64,000 nt of DNA from JACMLD01 sp044227095 (GTDB lineage: Bacteria > Bacteroidota > Bacteroidia > Chitinophagales > Chitinophagaceae). A model generated the notes under the pieces. It saw only the letters and a list, made by a program, of their open reading frames with translations, did not search any database and was not told where the DNA came from. This document shows, piece after piece, positions 7,451 through 18,500 of the stretch. The DNA is taken from positions 2,852,001 through 2,916,000 of the forward strand of contig JBGAFV010000001.1 in the NCBI GenBank assembly GCA_044227095.1, read 5' to 3'. Every line of letters starts with the position of its first letter. The first letter of the stretch is position 1. Position numbers and translations under genes: made by a program.

Positions 7451-9880
7451 TTATTCAGTTCTTAAGCTTTTTACAGGGTTTGCCCTTGCAGCACTAATAG
7501 CCCTGATGCATACTGTGGCAATAGTAATAACAGCAGCAAGCACTGCAGCTATAACAAAATCCATCCAAGAAATAGTGGTGCGGTAAGCAAAATCACGCAG
7601 CCAGATATTCATTATCCACCATGCAAAGGGAACGGCTATAATTGTAGCAACAGCTACCAGCTTTAAAAAATCTTTGGATAGGAGCTGTACAATATTGGTT
7701 ACCGTTGCGCCCAACACTTTGCGTACACCAATTTCTTTTATGCGTTGTTCAGCAGCATAAGTAACAAGGCCAAACAAACCGAGGCATGCAATAAAAATTG
7801 CAAGGGCTGCAAATGAAATAAACAAATTTCCTGTACGCTGATCTGCTTTATACAAACGGTTGAAATCATCATCCATAAAAGAATACAGGAAAGGTTGTCC
7901 AGCCATTTTTTCTACTGCATGATATTTCTGTTCCAGTTGAGAAATAACAGCAGGAATATTTTTTGAACTGATGCGAAAAGAAATGGCGCCTCTTTCTTCT
8001 CCAAGATGGTAAAGGGTTGGCCCTATCTTCTGGTGCATAGAGCCACTGTGAAAATCTTTTACTATACCAATAATATGGTAAGCCATTACTTTGTTGCTGT
8101 CTCCATTAGGACGGTACACCAGTTGATTCATCGGATCGGCAAAGCCAAGCATTTTTGCACCAGTTTCATTTATTAATACAGCAGAAGAATCCGTAGGCAT
8201 TTGCGGAGAAAAATTTCTTCCTTTAGCCATTTCTATTCCCAGCGTTGGCACAAAATCAGCATCTACCCACCATGTTTCCATAATTACACTACTGGACGCA
8301 TTTAATGCAGCATCTTTAAAAACGCCATTGGTGCTATGCCCGCTGCTGGAATTGGGTAAATCTCTTGTCATGGTTGCCTGTACAATACCGGGTATTTTTA
8401 AAGATTCGTCCCTGAATGTTTTTGCATGGTTCCAAAGTGAATAGGTGTTTTGCAGTGTTAATACATGGTCTCGGTTATAACCCAGATTGGTATTGCGAAT
8501 ATAATTTAGCTGGTTATGGATGATAAGCGTACTCACTATTAAAACAATAGCAATAGCAAATTGAAAAACAACCAGGCTGTTTCTTAACCAACTGCTTCTA
8601 AAACCGGCAGACAATTTTCCTTTAAGCACATGTATTGGTTGAAATGCAGAAAGATAAAAAGCAGGATAGCTGCCCGCTAACAAACCAACTATAAGGCCCG
8701 TAACAAGCAGCGTTGGAAGAAGCCAGGGTTTTGATAATAATCCCAACGTTATATGTTTGTCTGCAAACTGGTTGAATAGCGGCAGCAGCAATGCTGCAAT
8801 TATTACTGCAACCAACAGTGCTATTAATGTAGTAAGCATGGATTCTGCAAGAAACTGTGCTATCAATCCGCTTCTTTGCGAACCCAATACTTTTCTTACG
8901 CCTACTTCCTTTGAGCGTCCTGCAGAACGGGCAGTAGAAAGGTTCATAAAATTTACACAGGCAATGAGCAATATAAATGCAGCTACTACAATGAATATAT
9001 ACACATACTGCATATTGCCATTTGCTTCCATTTCTCCATTAAGGTTTGAATGCAAATGGATTTTTGTAAGCGGCATTACAGGGTACCTGAAAAAATTGCC
9101 AGCTTTATTTAGCTCCTCAATACTGTTGTGCACCATAGATACCAATTGCGGTTCCATGTATTTTTTTAAGGTTTGATTGATGGCATTATCAATATAAGCC
9201 TGCGTAGTGCCTGGTTTTACCAATAGATAAGTAATGAAATTATTAGATAACCATTCTGTATTGCGGCTTTCACTTGCTTCTGCCATAGCCTTAATAAAAT
9301 TTAAGTGCATGTGCGATTGCTCTGGCATGTCTTTTATAACTCCGGTAATCTTATAATTTGTTGTATTAGAGGTTAGCAGGGTTTTGCCAATAGGATTTGC
9401 ATCTCCAAAATATTTCTTCGCCATGCTTTCAGAGATTACCATGCTGTTGGGCTGGGTGAGTGCAGTTTTAGGATCGCCTGCCAGCATTTTCAAACTGAAC
9501 ACATCAAACAAACTGGAATCCGCAAGTACGGAATGGTGCTCCATAATTGTTTCATCACCTTTTTTTACCAGCATGTCATGTGTATCAACAATGCGAACAT
9601 AATTTTCTATCTGCGGATATTCTTTTAGTAATACTGGTCCCATAGGGGCAGGGGCAGTAACGTCGTTAAAACCTGTTCCATTTAATTTCAGATCTGCATT
9701 TATCCGATAAATCCTGTCGGCTTTTTCATTGTATTTATCGTAACTCAATTCATCGGTTACAAATAATGTAATGAGCAGGCAGATGGCAAGCCCAACTGCA
9801 AGACCAGCAATATTGATAGCAGAAAAGCCTTTGTCTTTCCAAAGATTGCGGTAAGCAACACGAAAATAATTTTTAAACAT
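7451..9880 (-). CDS. MacB/FtsX-type ABC transporter permease
   Basis: An 809-residue inner-membrane protein with the double MacB arrangement common in Bacteroidota: residues 19-42 TM1, a large MacB periplasmic core domain, an FtsX block near 287-415 with GVRKVLGSQRSGLIAQFL, a second half with TM near 430-455, a second periplasmic domain, and a final FtsX block near 690-800 with the repeated signature EIGVRKVLGATVTNIVQLL. Such permeases work with a separate ATPase as mechanotransmission machines exporting lipoproteins, peptides or lipids, or signalling across the envelope. No ATPase gene is adjacent, so the partner must be encoded elsewhere. It sits between two terminators and is therefore a single-gene transcription unit. 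Start at ATG 9880 (MFKNYFRVAYRNLWKDK) is canonical for this family. Confidence 0.92.
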   Translation of the reverse strand: MFKNYFRVAYRNLWKDKGFSAINIAGLAVGLAICLLITLFVTDELSYDKYNEKADRIYRINADLKLNGTGFNDVTAPAPMGPVLLKEYPQIENYVRIVDTHDMLVKKGDETIMEHHSVLADSSLFDVFSLKMLAGDPKTALTQPNSMVISESMAKKYFGDANPIGKTLLTSNTTNYKITGVIKDMPEQSHMHLNFIKAMAEASESRNTEWLSNNFITYLLVKPGTTQAYIDNAINQTLKKYMEPQLVSMVHNSIEELNKAGNFFRYPVMPLTKIHLHSNLNGEMEANGNMQYVYIFIVVAAFILLIACVNFMNLSTARSAGRSKEVGVRKVLGSQRSGLIAQFLAESMLTTLIALLVAVIIAALLLPLFNQFADKHITLGLLSKPWLLPTLLVTGLIVGLLAGSYPAFYLSAFQPIHVLKGKLSAGFRSSWLRNSLVVFQFAIAIVLIVSTLIIHNQLNYIRNTNLGYNRDHVLTLQNTYSLWNHAKTFRDESLKIPGIVQATMTRDLPNSSSGHSTNGVFKDAALNASSSVIMETWWVDADFVPTLGIEMAKGRNFSPQMPTDSSAVLINETGAKMLGFADPMNQLVYRPNGDSNKVMAYHIIGIVKDFHSGSMHQKIGPTLYHLGEERGAISFRISSKNIPAVISQLEQKYHAVEKMAGQPFLYSFMDDDFNRLYKADQRTGNLFISFAALAIFIACLGLFGLVTYAAEQRIKEIGVRKVLGATVTNIVQLLSKDFLKLVAVATIIAVPFAWWIMNIWLRDFAYRTTISWMDFVIAAVLAAVITIATVCIRAISAARANPVKSLRTE

Positions 9881-10040
9881 GTACGTCAGCGTTTTATGAC
9901 TGTTGAGATTTCAAAAATAATACCCCTGTTTGTATTTGTTGTAAATCAATTCTTTGACTGCATTTGAGTTTTATCAATTGTCCGGTATTGATACAACCTG
10001 AAGTACGGTAATGAACAGTGATACAAATGACCAGTCATAA

Positions 10041-10067
10041 AAAAGCCGCCTTTAAAAAAGCGGCTTC
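10041..10067 (-). terminator. Intrinsic terminator of the VCBS/ASPIC gene
   Basis: Stem AAGCCGC/GCGGCTT at 10043-10049 and 10060-10066. On the minus strand it follows the stop at 10092 and is continued by a T-run (TTTTTTATG), as expected for a Rho-independent terminator. Confidence 0.85.
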
Positions 10068-10091
10068 AGGAAATTAATATAATATTTCAAC

Positions 10092-13000
10092 TTATTTATT
10101 TGTTTCAACCACTCGTTTAATACCCTTGCTGTTTGTAATTTCTACACTGCTGATTGTTGCATCTATACAAATGTTACGTGCCGATTGTGAAAGAAACCCG
10201 GAGCCATAATAAAATTCTTCTTTTTGTGTGCCGCCATTTTTATAATGAATGATAGCCGATACATCATCAGCATTTATTTTTACAAATTGCTTTTTGTTAT
10301 TGAGCATAAATAATTTTAGCGGTCCTCTATTCTGACTTGCAGCAACCAGATAATTGCCATTACTGCCTGCCAGTTTTATCAATGCTTTTCCATCACCCGG
10401 AATGTATATACCGCTTTGCCCAATTGATTGCGGGCTAAAATTTCCTTTGCCATCACCTTTCAGCAACAAGCCATTCATGGCATCAAGTCTTCCAATAGAA
10501 ACTTCGGTTCCAAAATCATTTCCGTTTATTAATACATCAAGGTTTCCATCGCCATCAAAATCATCTGTAACCATACCATTAATAGCAGATACCTGGGCCA
10601 GTTGCGGAAGTGGTATTATGGTAAATTTTCCATTGCCTTCATTGCGCAGGTAACAAGATTGAAGCATGGTGGCTTTTAAACGTTGAGCATCTTTCATCAT
10701 CTCCGGCGTAAAAATTTCTTGCATGGTAGCATTTGCAAACTTGTTGTAATTGTCGAAACGTTTTTTTAATGTTGGCATTCTTTCAGCAATATCATCCCTG
10801 CCAAAAGCAGGAAACTCTTTTAGTTTTCCATCTGTAGCAGGCAAAAACAAAGATGCAACAGGTATATAACTGCCATTGTGATCAAAATCTTTTGCAGTCA
10901 TATATACTGGGTAAGTTTCACTTGCTTGGTAAAGTGTATTTAATCCAACGTTGCCAATAATATAATCTGTTTTACCTGTATGCCTGAAATCGCCTGCAGT
11001 AATAGAATTCCACCAACCGGCTTTACCTTCTATGCCAGATGCAGCCGTTACATTTTTAAATTTGCCACCCGTATTTTTCAGAAATGTAACAGGCATCCAT
11101 TCTCCCGCAAGGATGAGATCTGTTTGGTTGTCGTTATCAAAGTCAGAAAACAATGCATCGCATACCATTCCTATGTTTAATAAATCCGGAGCTACTTGCG
11201 CAGTAACATCTGTAAACTTTACCTGGCCATTTTCTGTATCGTTCCTGAAAATAAAACTGCTTACCGGTTTTGGATATTTGGCAGGATCTACACGGCCCGA
11301 TACAAAAAGATCGAGCTTGCCATCGTTATTAAAATCCATGGCCCGTACACATAATTTGCTTGTGTGATTAATTGGCAGAGCATCTTTTGCCAATGCAAAA
11401 TTTCCTTTACCATCGTTTAAATAAAGCCTGTCCTGGTAGCTTTCACTGGTGTCTGAAAATTTGTAACCGCCACTTGCAATGTATGCATCGGTTTTTCCAT
11501 CTCCATTTGCATCAAACAATAATATGCCTTCGTCTTTAAATTCTGCATTTCCTATTTCACCAGGCTTAAGCATTTCTTTCTGCACAAACTTTCCGTTGGG
11601 TTGTTGTAAAAAAACTTGTGCAGTATGCAGATTATTTCCACCGATAATAATATCATCCAGGCCATTGCCATCTGCATCTGCTGTTGCCAGTGCAGGACAG
11701 TATTCGGAAAATTTATGCGGTAGTATTGTTTGTATGTTGAAGTCTATAAAATCAAAATCTTTGTGATCGTAAGTTATGCCCGATGCAGTTGTTGTTTCTT
11801 TAAACAATGATGACGAAGGGTTTGATGGTCTGTTTCCGGAAAAACTTTCTTTTGCATCGGCAATGCTAACGGTAAGTAATTGATCTGTTTTTATACCCGT
11901 AAGCGTTTGTTTTTTTCCTCCCTGCCAGTTAATAACAAGTGAATCTATAACTGTTGTTTTACCAAGCCCAAAGTGTGCAATAGCCTGGTTGCTGGAAAGA
12001 TAGCCACGGTATGGATTGTGCTCGTACACCTGTTGTTGGTTACCGTTATAATAAATAGTTGCGAAAGCACCCAGTCCGTTTATATTTAGTTTATCGCCCT
12101 TAAATGCTACTTGTAAAAAATGATGGCTCGTATCTGTGCTGCCTTGTGTGCGCAATGTATTTTTATAAACAAAAGGTTCGTCGTTTATATTGTTAATTAC
12201 CATGTCCATATCGCCATCGTTATCTAAGTCCGCGTATACGGCGCCGTTAGAAAACGAAGGTGTAGAAAGCCCCCAGTCTGCACTGGCATCTGTAAAGTTG
12301 ATGCCGTCTTTATTTTTAAAAGCGAAGTTGGCAAGTTTAATAACGGGTATTTTATTAATCATGCTGAGCGGTGCCTGCAAGTTTTGGGCTTTGCTGCGGT
12401 ACGCAATAAAATCGTGATCAGATACATCTTTTGGAAAGCCGTTGGTAATGATCATATCGCGAAAGCCATCATTGTCAAAATCTGTTATTACCGGCGTCCA
12501 GCTCCAGTCTGTTTGTGCTACGCCGCTCATAAAAGCAATTTCACTAAAAACCGGTGCGCCTGAAGAATCATTCTCCAGTAAACGGGGGCCCTGGTTCAAT
12601 TGAAATGTATTGCGTACATACTGAAACTGGTAATTGAATTGCAAAAAGTTCTGGATAACATTATAGTTGTTTGAACTCAGCATCATTTTTTTGCGCAAGT
12701 TGTCATTGGGGTTCATATCAAGCTCCACTACATCGGCCATGCCATCGTTGTTAATGTCTACCACATCCTGCCCCATCGCATTAAAAGAAGTGTGTTTAAA
12801 ATATTCTCTTGAACGATCTGTAAACGTGCCGTTGTGATTATTGATATAGAGAATATTGCTGGAGATAAAATCATCAGACACATAAATGTCTTTCCATCCG
12901 TCGTTATTAATATCGCAGATGGTAGCAGCATGCCCAAAACCTGCCAGCGTCATTCCTGCCTGTGCAGATACATTATGAAATACGGGGTGGTGTGTACTGC

Positions 13001-13670
13001 TGTCCATGTCATTTCTATACAGCCTGCCTACACTCGGCACTGTATTGCTGTTGCGTAAACGGAACACAGAAGCATTTGCGCCGTTGCTCGCTTCATTAAC
13101 GGTGAGGTACATGTCCAGATCGCCATCGTTATCATAATCAAAAAAACTTGCCATGGTAGATTGTACATTAATATCCAATCCATATGCTGCGGCCATATCC
13201 TTAAAATGGGGGATACCTTCTTTATCGTTGCCCTGGTTGAGGTATAAAATATTTCTCCGCTGTAGTGAATCTTTGTAAATGGTATTGCAGATGTAGATGT
13301 CCATCAGGCCATCGTTGTTTATATCAACAATAGAAACGCCACGTGCCCATCTGCCCATTCCTTCAACACCTGCTTTAGCGGTAATGTCATCAAATGTAAA
13401 ATTGCCTTTGTTGAGGTATAGTTTGGACGCCACCATGTTGCCGGTAAAATACAAATCGGGTAATCCATCATTATTAAAATCGCCAACGCCAACGCCGCCT
13501 CCATTGTAAATGTTTACTACGTTCATGGGGTTGATGGTATCACTCTCCTTAATGGAATTGATAAAACGTATGCCCGAGTGCGAAGAAGAAATTTTTTCAA
13601 ATAAAGTCCGGGGCTTATGGCAGGAGAACAAAACGACTGTACAAATAAGCAGGAATGGAAACAGTTTCAT
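10092..13670 (-). CDS. Giant VCBS/FG-GAP repeat lipoprotein with ASPIC/UnbV domain
   Basis: A 1192-residue surface or periplasmic lipoprotein. ATG 13670 gives a short lipoprotein signal with lipobox LFSC (Cys17); the frame extends seven codons further upstream but without improvement. Many Ca-binding FG-GAP/VCBS blades of the form DFNNDGLPDLYFTG, DINNDGLMDIYI, DFDNDGFRDMIIT and so on appear in two groups (about residues 65-520 and 650-1090). Between them, about 540-610, lies an ASPIC/UnbV module (NGLGAFATIYYNG ... GYLSSNQAIAHFGLG ... LVINWQGGKKQTL). This CRTAC1-like architecture accompanies SusC/SusD pairs in many Bacteroidota loci and presumably binds glycan or protein at the surface. It lies downstream of susD, separated by a terminator, so it may use read-through or its own promoter. 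Its exact role is unproven. Confidence 0.9.
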   Translation of the reverse strand: MKLFPFLLICTVVLFSCHKPRTLFEKISSSHSGIRFINSIKESDTINPMNVVNIYNGGGVGVGDFNNDGLPDLYFTGNMVASKLYLNKGNFTFDDITAKAGVEGMGRWARGVSIVDINNDGLMDIYICNTIYKDSLQRRNILYLNQGNDKEGIPHFKDMAAAYGLDINVQSTMASFFDYDNDGDLDMYLTVNEASNGANASVFRLRNSNTVPSVGRLYRNDMDSSTHHPVFHNVSAQAGMTLAGFGHAATICDINNDGWKDIYVSDDFISSNILYINNHNGTFTDRSREYFKHTSFNAMGQDVVDINNDGMADVVELDMNPNDNLRKKMMLSSNNYNVIQNFLQFNYQFQYVRNTFQLNQGPRLLENDSSGAPVFSEIAFMSGVAQTDWSWTPVITDFDNDGFRDMIITNGFPKDVSDHDFIAYRSKAQNLQAPLSMINKIPVIKLANFAFKNKDGINFTDASADWGLSTPSFSNGAVYADLDNDGDMDMVINNINDEPFVYKNTLRTQGSTDTSHHFLQVAFKGDKLNINGLGAFATIYYNGNQQQVYEHNPYRGYLSSNQAIAHFGLGKTTVIDSLVINWQGGKKQTLTGIKTDQLLTVSIADAKESFSGNRPSNPSSSLFKETTTASGITYDHKDFDFIDFNIQTILPHKFSEYCPALATADADGNGLDDIIIGGNNLHTAQVFLQQPNGKFVQKEMLKPGEIGNAEFKDEGILLFDANGDGKTDAYIASGGYKFSDTSESYQDRLYLNDGKGNFALAKDALPINHTSKLCVRAMDFNNDGKLDLFVSGRVDPAKYPKPVSSFIFRNDTENGQVKFTDVTAQVAPDLLNIGMVCDALFSDFDNDNQTDLILAGEWMPVTFLKNTGGKFKNVTAASGIEGKAGWWNSITAGDFRHTGKTDYIIGNVGLNTLYQASETYPVYMTAKDFDHNGSYIPVASLFLPATDGKLKEFPAFGRDDIAERMPTLKKRFDNYNKFANATMQEIFTPEMMKDAQRLKATMLQSCYLRNEGNGKFTIIPLPQLAQVSAINGMVTDDFDGDGNLDVLINGNDFGTEVSIGRLDAMNGLLLKGDGKGNFSPQSIGQSGIYIPGDGKALIKLAGSNGNYLVAASQNRGPLKLFMLNNKKQFVKINADDVSAIIHYKNGGTQKEEFYYGSGFLSQSARNICIDATISSVEITNSKGIKRVVETNK

Positions 13671-13724
13671 ATCGTATCTGTGCGGTAACAAATTCTTATA
13701 AATATACTAAAGGATAGAAGGCGA

Positions 13725-13757
13725 AAAAAAGGCTTTCATTTTCAGAAAGCCTTTTTT
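13725..13757 (-). terminator. Intrinsic terminator after susD
   Basis: A 13-bp stem (13725-13737 with 13745-13757, loop of 7; core GGCTTTC/GAAAGCC) flanked by A-run and T-run. It lies 20 bp past the SusD stop in the minus direction and before the next minus-strand gene. Confidence 0.85.
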
Positions 13758-13776
13758 AAAAGTATCTTATATAAAT

Positions 13777-15531
13777 CTAGTACCCGGTGTTTTGGGTTAA
13801 GTTTGGATTAAGCGACCTGGCACCCTGGGGTATTGGTAAAAGCGTCCACTCCGGTTTGATGGAAGTATTATATAAACCGTGTTGTTTTCCGTCGTGTGTT
13901 GGACCGGGAGCTGGATTTGGAACAGGGTTTAAACTGTTGGCTACTGTTCCATTTACCCTATTGATAAATTCAACGGCCACATCTGTACCAGCCCTGCACA
14001 AATCAAAGAAAGTAGAATACTCGCCGGAAAGTTCATGTCTGTATTCACTCAATACCATTTGTAAAGGATCAGTAATTGCCACACCTGGTGTACCATTATA
14101 GTTTGCACTGTCAGCCATCACAGCAGGTGCAGATCCGCCCCATGCCCTGTCTCTTACTAATTTAAGATCTGCCATACCGCCAGCAATATCGCCTTTGCGT
14201 ATTTTACATTCGGCCCTGCTCAGTAAAACTTCGGCATAACGCATCAATATTTGGTTTTGGTCTCCAAAAATATGCGAAGCACCGTCGGGGCCACTGTAAT
14301 TACCAGTAAGATTTGGGTCTCTCCATTTTTTTGCACACACATAACCTGTGCGTTGATTGTCGTCTCCATACCATGGCCGGGTAAGCGTTCCAACGGTATT
14401 TAAAATTGTTCCATCATCTGCTTTATAAGTTGCATTGTTTGCAGCGAACCCTGCTACTACAGGGGGATATCCTTTTATACCGCCCCATTTTGCAATAATT
14501 CCGGGACTTTGCAATGCGTCACCAGGACCAACAATTGTAAGCAACTTACGCTTGTCGCCTGATTGAAAAGAGTTCCATAGTGCAGGGTTGCCATAATCAT
14601 AACCTTGTTGTGTTATTTCATTTGGCCAGCTAAAGCTGTCTATCCAGCCAAGTTCGGCACCTGGTGGCTGCCAGCTGCCGCCCCAATCCTGTGGGTCGCC
14701 TGGTTTTAAGTAAAACTGCACTTCAAAAATAGATTCATCATTGTTCTGCTTGCTATATTCGTTTACGTCTGCAAAATTTGTCAACAGATGATAGTTGCTA
14801 AACTCAGGGCTATTGAAAGCTGCTAAAGCACCTGTATAATCTTTCAGCCACATTCTTGCAGCACCTTCGTAAGCATAGGCAGCACCTTTGGTGGCCCTGC
14901 CTAAATCAGCGCCTGCCAGTTGTGTTTTTGATAATAATAAACTTTCTGCCTGAACCATATCTGAAGCCACCTGCATGAAAACAGAATCACGTGAATCTCT
15001 GGGTCTCAATCCAAGATTTAATGCACCTGTGGTATCTATTTCCAATGGAACACCGCCAAAAGATGCAGCGAGGTAATAATAGGTCATGCCTCTGAGGAAA
15101 AAAGCTTCACCTCTCAACCGTTTTGCCAGAGCCTGATCGATAACCCCGCCGGCTTCTGCCTCAGTAATAATTTTAAAAACAGAATTTGCCCTTGCTATAC
15201 CAATATATGACTGGTTCCAAAAAGTAATAAGCCCGCCAAAAGTTGCCGGAAGCTGGTAGTTATTCCAGAATACATCGGCACCCCAGTTAAAGAAGTCGTG
15301 CGTTCCAAAATTAGCCCTGTACCAGATACATTTTTTTAGCAGGTCGCTATTCTGATACGTATCGTAGATGGCATTTACCAGTGAGATTACCTGTTGCGGT
15401 TTACTGGCGGCAGCCTCAGGTGAAATTCCGAAAGTATTGGTCTGTTCAAGAAAACTTTTTTTACACGCCAACGGAATAAAAGCACAAACAGAGGTTGCGC
15501 AGATTATGATTAGTAATTTGATTTTTTTCAT
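13777..15531 (-). CDS. SusD/RagB-family nutrient-binding lipoprotein
   Basis: A 584-residue SusD homolog. The signal peptide ends with lipobox PLAC (Cys23) followed by KKSFLEQTNTFGISPEA, the standard mature N-terminus of the family. The N-terminal TPR-like part contains RGEAFFLRGMTYYYLAASFGGVPL, the most diagnostic SusD_N motif, and the C-terminal RagB part contains ILMRYAEVLLSRAECKIRKGD and EYRHELSGEYSTFFDLCR. SusD forms a lid over the SusC barrel and captures oligosaccharide or peptide at the cell surface. It starts 21 bp after the susC stop and ends in a strong terminator, so susC and susD form a two-gene operon. Which substrate it binds is not visible; neighbouring genes point to glycans containing sulfated or fucosyl groups, but that is indirect. 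Confidence 0.95.
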   Translation of the reverse strand: MKKIKLLIIICATSVCAFIPLACKKSFLEQTNTFGISPEAAASKPQQVISLVNAIYDTYQNSDLLKKCIWYRANFGTHDFFNWGADVFWNNYQLPATFGGLITFWNQSYIGIARANSVFKIITEAEAGGVIDQALAKRLRGEAFFLRGMTYYYLAASFGGVPLEIDTTGALNLGLRPRDSRDSVFMQVASDMVQAESLLLSKTQLAGADLGRATKGAAYAYEGAARMWLKDYTGALAAFNSPEFSNYHLLTNFADVNEYSKQNNDESIFEVQFYLKPGDPQDWGGSWQPPGAELGWIDSFSWPNEITQQGYDYGNPALWNSFQSGDKRKLLTIVGPGDALQSPGIIAKWGGIKGYPPVVAGFAANNATYKADDGTILNTVGTLTRPWYGDDNQRTGYVCAKKWRDPNLTGNYSGPDGASHIFGDQNQILMRYAEVLLSRAECKIRKGDIAGGMADLKLVRDRAWGGSAPAVMADSANYNGTPGVAITDPLQMVLSEYRHELSGEYSTFFDLCRAGTDVAVEFINRVNGTVANSLNPVPNPAPGPTHDGKQHGLYNTSIKPEWTLLPIPQGARSLNPNLTQNTGY

Positions 15532-15552
15532 ATTGCTGAATTTGCGCTTTAA

Positions 15553-18500
15553 TTAAAATGTTACGTTTAATCCAAAAGTAAAATACCTGGATGATGGATA
15601 AGTTCCGTTGTCAACCCCGTTCTGGGTTGCGTTTCCACCCTGTATTCCTATTTCAGGATCAAGTCCTTTGTATTTGGTGATAGTGAAGAGGTTTTGAGAA
15701 GAAACATAAAACCTTGTTTTAGTAATACCATACTTGTTCAGGAGACTGGTGGGCAAGGTATAACCAATGGAAACATTTTTCAGCTTAAGAAAACTTCCAT
15801 TTTCAATCCATACATCGGAGGGAACATTGTTCAGCGAACTGTTATCGCCACCAGTACCTACCGCCCTAGCAAACCTGTTTGATGCATTGGTTGGTGTCCA
15901 ATGGTTCAGATAATATTCCTTGCTCACATTCTCAGATCCAACCCCACCGCGGCGTGCAAGGCTTTCCAGGTTGCTTTCAACATAGTTCAATATTTTATTG
16001 CCATAGCTACCATAAAAATATAAATTGATATCCCACGCTTTATAAGTGGCATCGAGGTTAAGTCCGCCGAAGAATTTGGGTTGTGGACTTCCAAGATGTG
16101 TTCTGTCATCTGCATTAACCAGACCATCTCCAGTGATATCAGCAAAATAACGATCACCCGGAAGCGCTACAGTGCCAGGGCGATATATTCCACCCGGGGC
16201 TTTTGCATTTAACGCATCTATTTGTTGCTTGGTTTGATAGATACCGAGTGATTTTAAACCGAAAAACTCACCTACCGGCCTACCCACATAAGAACGGGTA
16301 AAATCGCCCCAGTCCTGGAAACCATTTAAACCCAGACCGCCAAAATTGGTAACGAAGTCTGTTCCTGAGGTAATACTGGTAAGTTTATTTTGAATGGTGG
16401 TAAAGGTTACTCCGACACTATAATGAAAGTCCCTGTTTCCTTTTCCATTGTAATTTAATGCAAGCTCAAACCCTTTGTTGTTCATACTACCAACATTGCG
16501 GGTAATGAAATTATAGCCAGTTTGTGCAGGTGATGCAAGCCTCAGCAAAAAGTCTTTTGAATCGCGGTTAAACCAATCGGCAGTAAAAGTTAAAGCACCC
16601 TGCAAAAAAGCAGCATCAATACCAATATCAGTTTGTTTATCGGTTTCCCATTTCAGCGAAGGATTAGCAGGCTGTATTTGTGCAATACCGTTCTGATATA
16701 TTTTATTAAATGGATAACCCAGGTTATCAAGTCCGCCGCCATTTATATTCGACGGATAATTTCCTGCATATATTGGTTGATATTGAAATAATCCTATTGG
16801 TGCTTCATTTCCTACCTCACCGTAACTACCTCTCAGCTTCAGGTCATGCAGCCAGGTTGCAGTTCTTAAAAATGACTCGTTTTTAATTCTCCATCCAACT
16901 GCAAAAGAAGGGAATGTGCCGTACTTATGACCTTCAGCAAACTTGGAAGATCCATCTCTTCTTACGGTAGCTGTCAGCATATATCTGTCGGCAAATTGGT
17001 AGGTTAACCTCGCAAATGTTGAAGCCAGGGAATAAATGTTTTGGCCATTTCCGGTATTGGTGCCGGGGGTATTCTGATCAAGTGTAAGGTTTGAAACCAG
17101 TGACAAATCTCTTGTAACACTGTTTGGGGGAATACCTCCTCCGCCCATGCCTGTCCATGTATTTTTTTGTGCAGAAATGCCACCCACAAAGTTAATAGTA
17201 TGCTGTCCAAAAGTTTTATCGTAAGCGATAGTGTTCTCCCACAACCATTCGAACGTTTTGTTCATGCTCTGGTGATAATTTGCCGGTGATACAATTGTTC
17301 CGGGATACTGCAGGCTAGCCCTGTTGTCTTCTGGTTGAAGATAAAAACCTGCATAGTTGCTCACATTAGTTCCAATGTTAGATTTAATTCTAAGACCAGG
17401 ATAAATCGTTGCTTCAAGGGAAGAACTGGCTAAGATGTAATTTGTTGTATTTTGATACTGGTTAGTTTCAACTGAATAAACCTGGTTACCAAAACCGCTC
17501 ACTACATTTTTTAACGGATTGTAAAAGCCATAGTTTCCGTTTGCATCTTTTATTTGGTAAGTAAGTTTGCTACCGTCGTCCATAGTAGGCGGGTTAGTGG
17601 CTATATTTAAAAGATTACCTGTACCCAGCGGATTGTTTGCATCCTGGTAAGAATATTTCACACTGGTGGATGATTTAAGCCATTTTGTAGCCTGGTAATC
17701 GAGGTTAAGGTTAAGGCTATACCTTTTGAAAAAGGAACCTATTACAATTCCTTTTTGATCATAGTAGCCCAACGACAATGCAGCCTGAATTTTATCACTT
17801 CCTCCACGAATTCCAACTGAATAATTTTGTGTTAAGCCAGCTCTGTATACGGCATCCTGCCAGTTTACAGTATGAAGTTGATCGGGTGTATGCCAGATAG
17901 GTAATCCAATGTAAGTATTTGTTGGATCAGCAGCTTCTACCTCATTGGAGAGCTTGGCAAACTCCTGTGCATTTAAGAGATCATATTTTTTTGGTTGCGA
18001 TTGCGAAGCAAGGAACGCATCTACAGAAACCTGCATTTTATTCTTTGTGCCTTTTTTCGTAGTGATAATTACCACTCCATTAGCCGCACGAATACCATAA
18101 ATAGCAGATGCCGATGCGTCTTTTAATACGTCAATGCTGGCAATATCATTCGGGTTAATGTTATTAATGCCACCGGTTGTAGGGTAACCGTCCACAACAT
18201 ATAGCGGGTTATTTCCCCCGCTGGCAAGGCTTCCTACTCCTCTTATCAATACTGAAATATTACTTCCGGGTGCTGCATCATTATTAATGATCTGAACACC
18301 GGCTGCACGACCCTGTAGCGCCTGTTCTGCTGAAGTAATCGGAACTTTAGCGATTGTTTCAGCATTAATACTGCTTACAGCACCTGTCAGATCTTTTTTC
18401 TTCTGCGTACCATAACCCACTACCACAACCTGGTCGAGTTGTTTGGCAGAACTCTCCAGCAAAATGCTGAGGTTTGTCCGGTTATTTACTTTTACTTCCT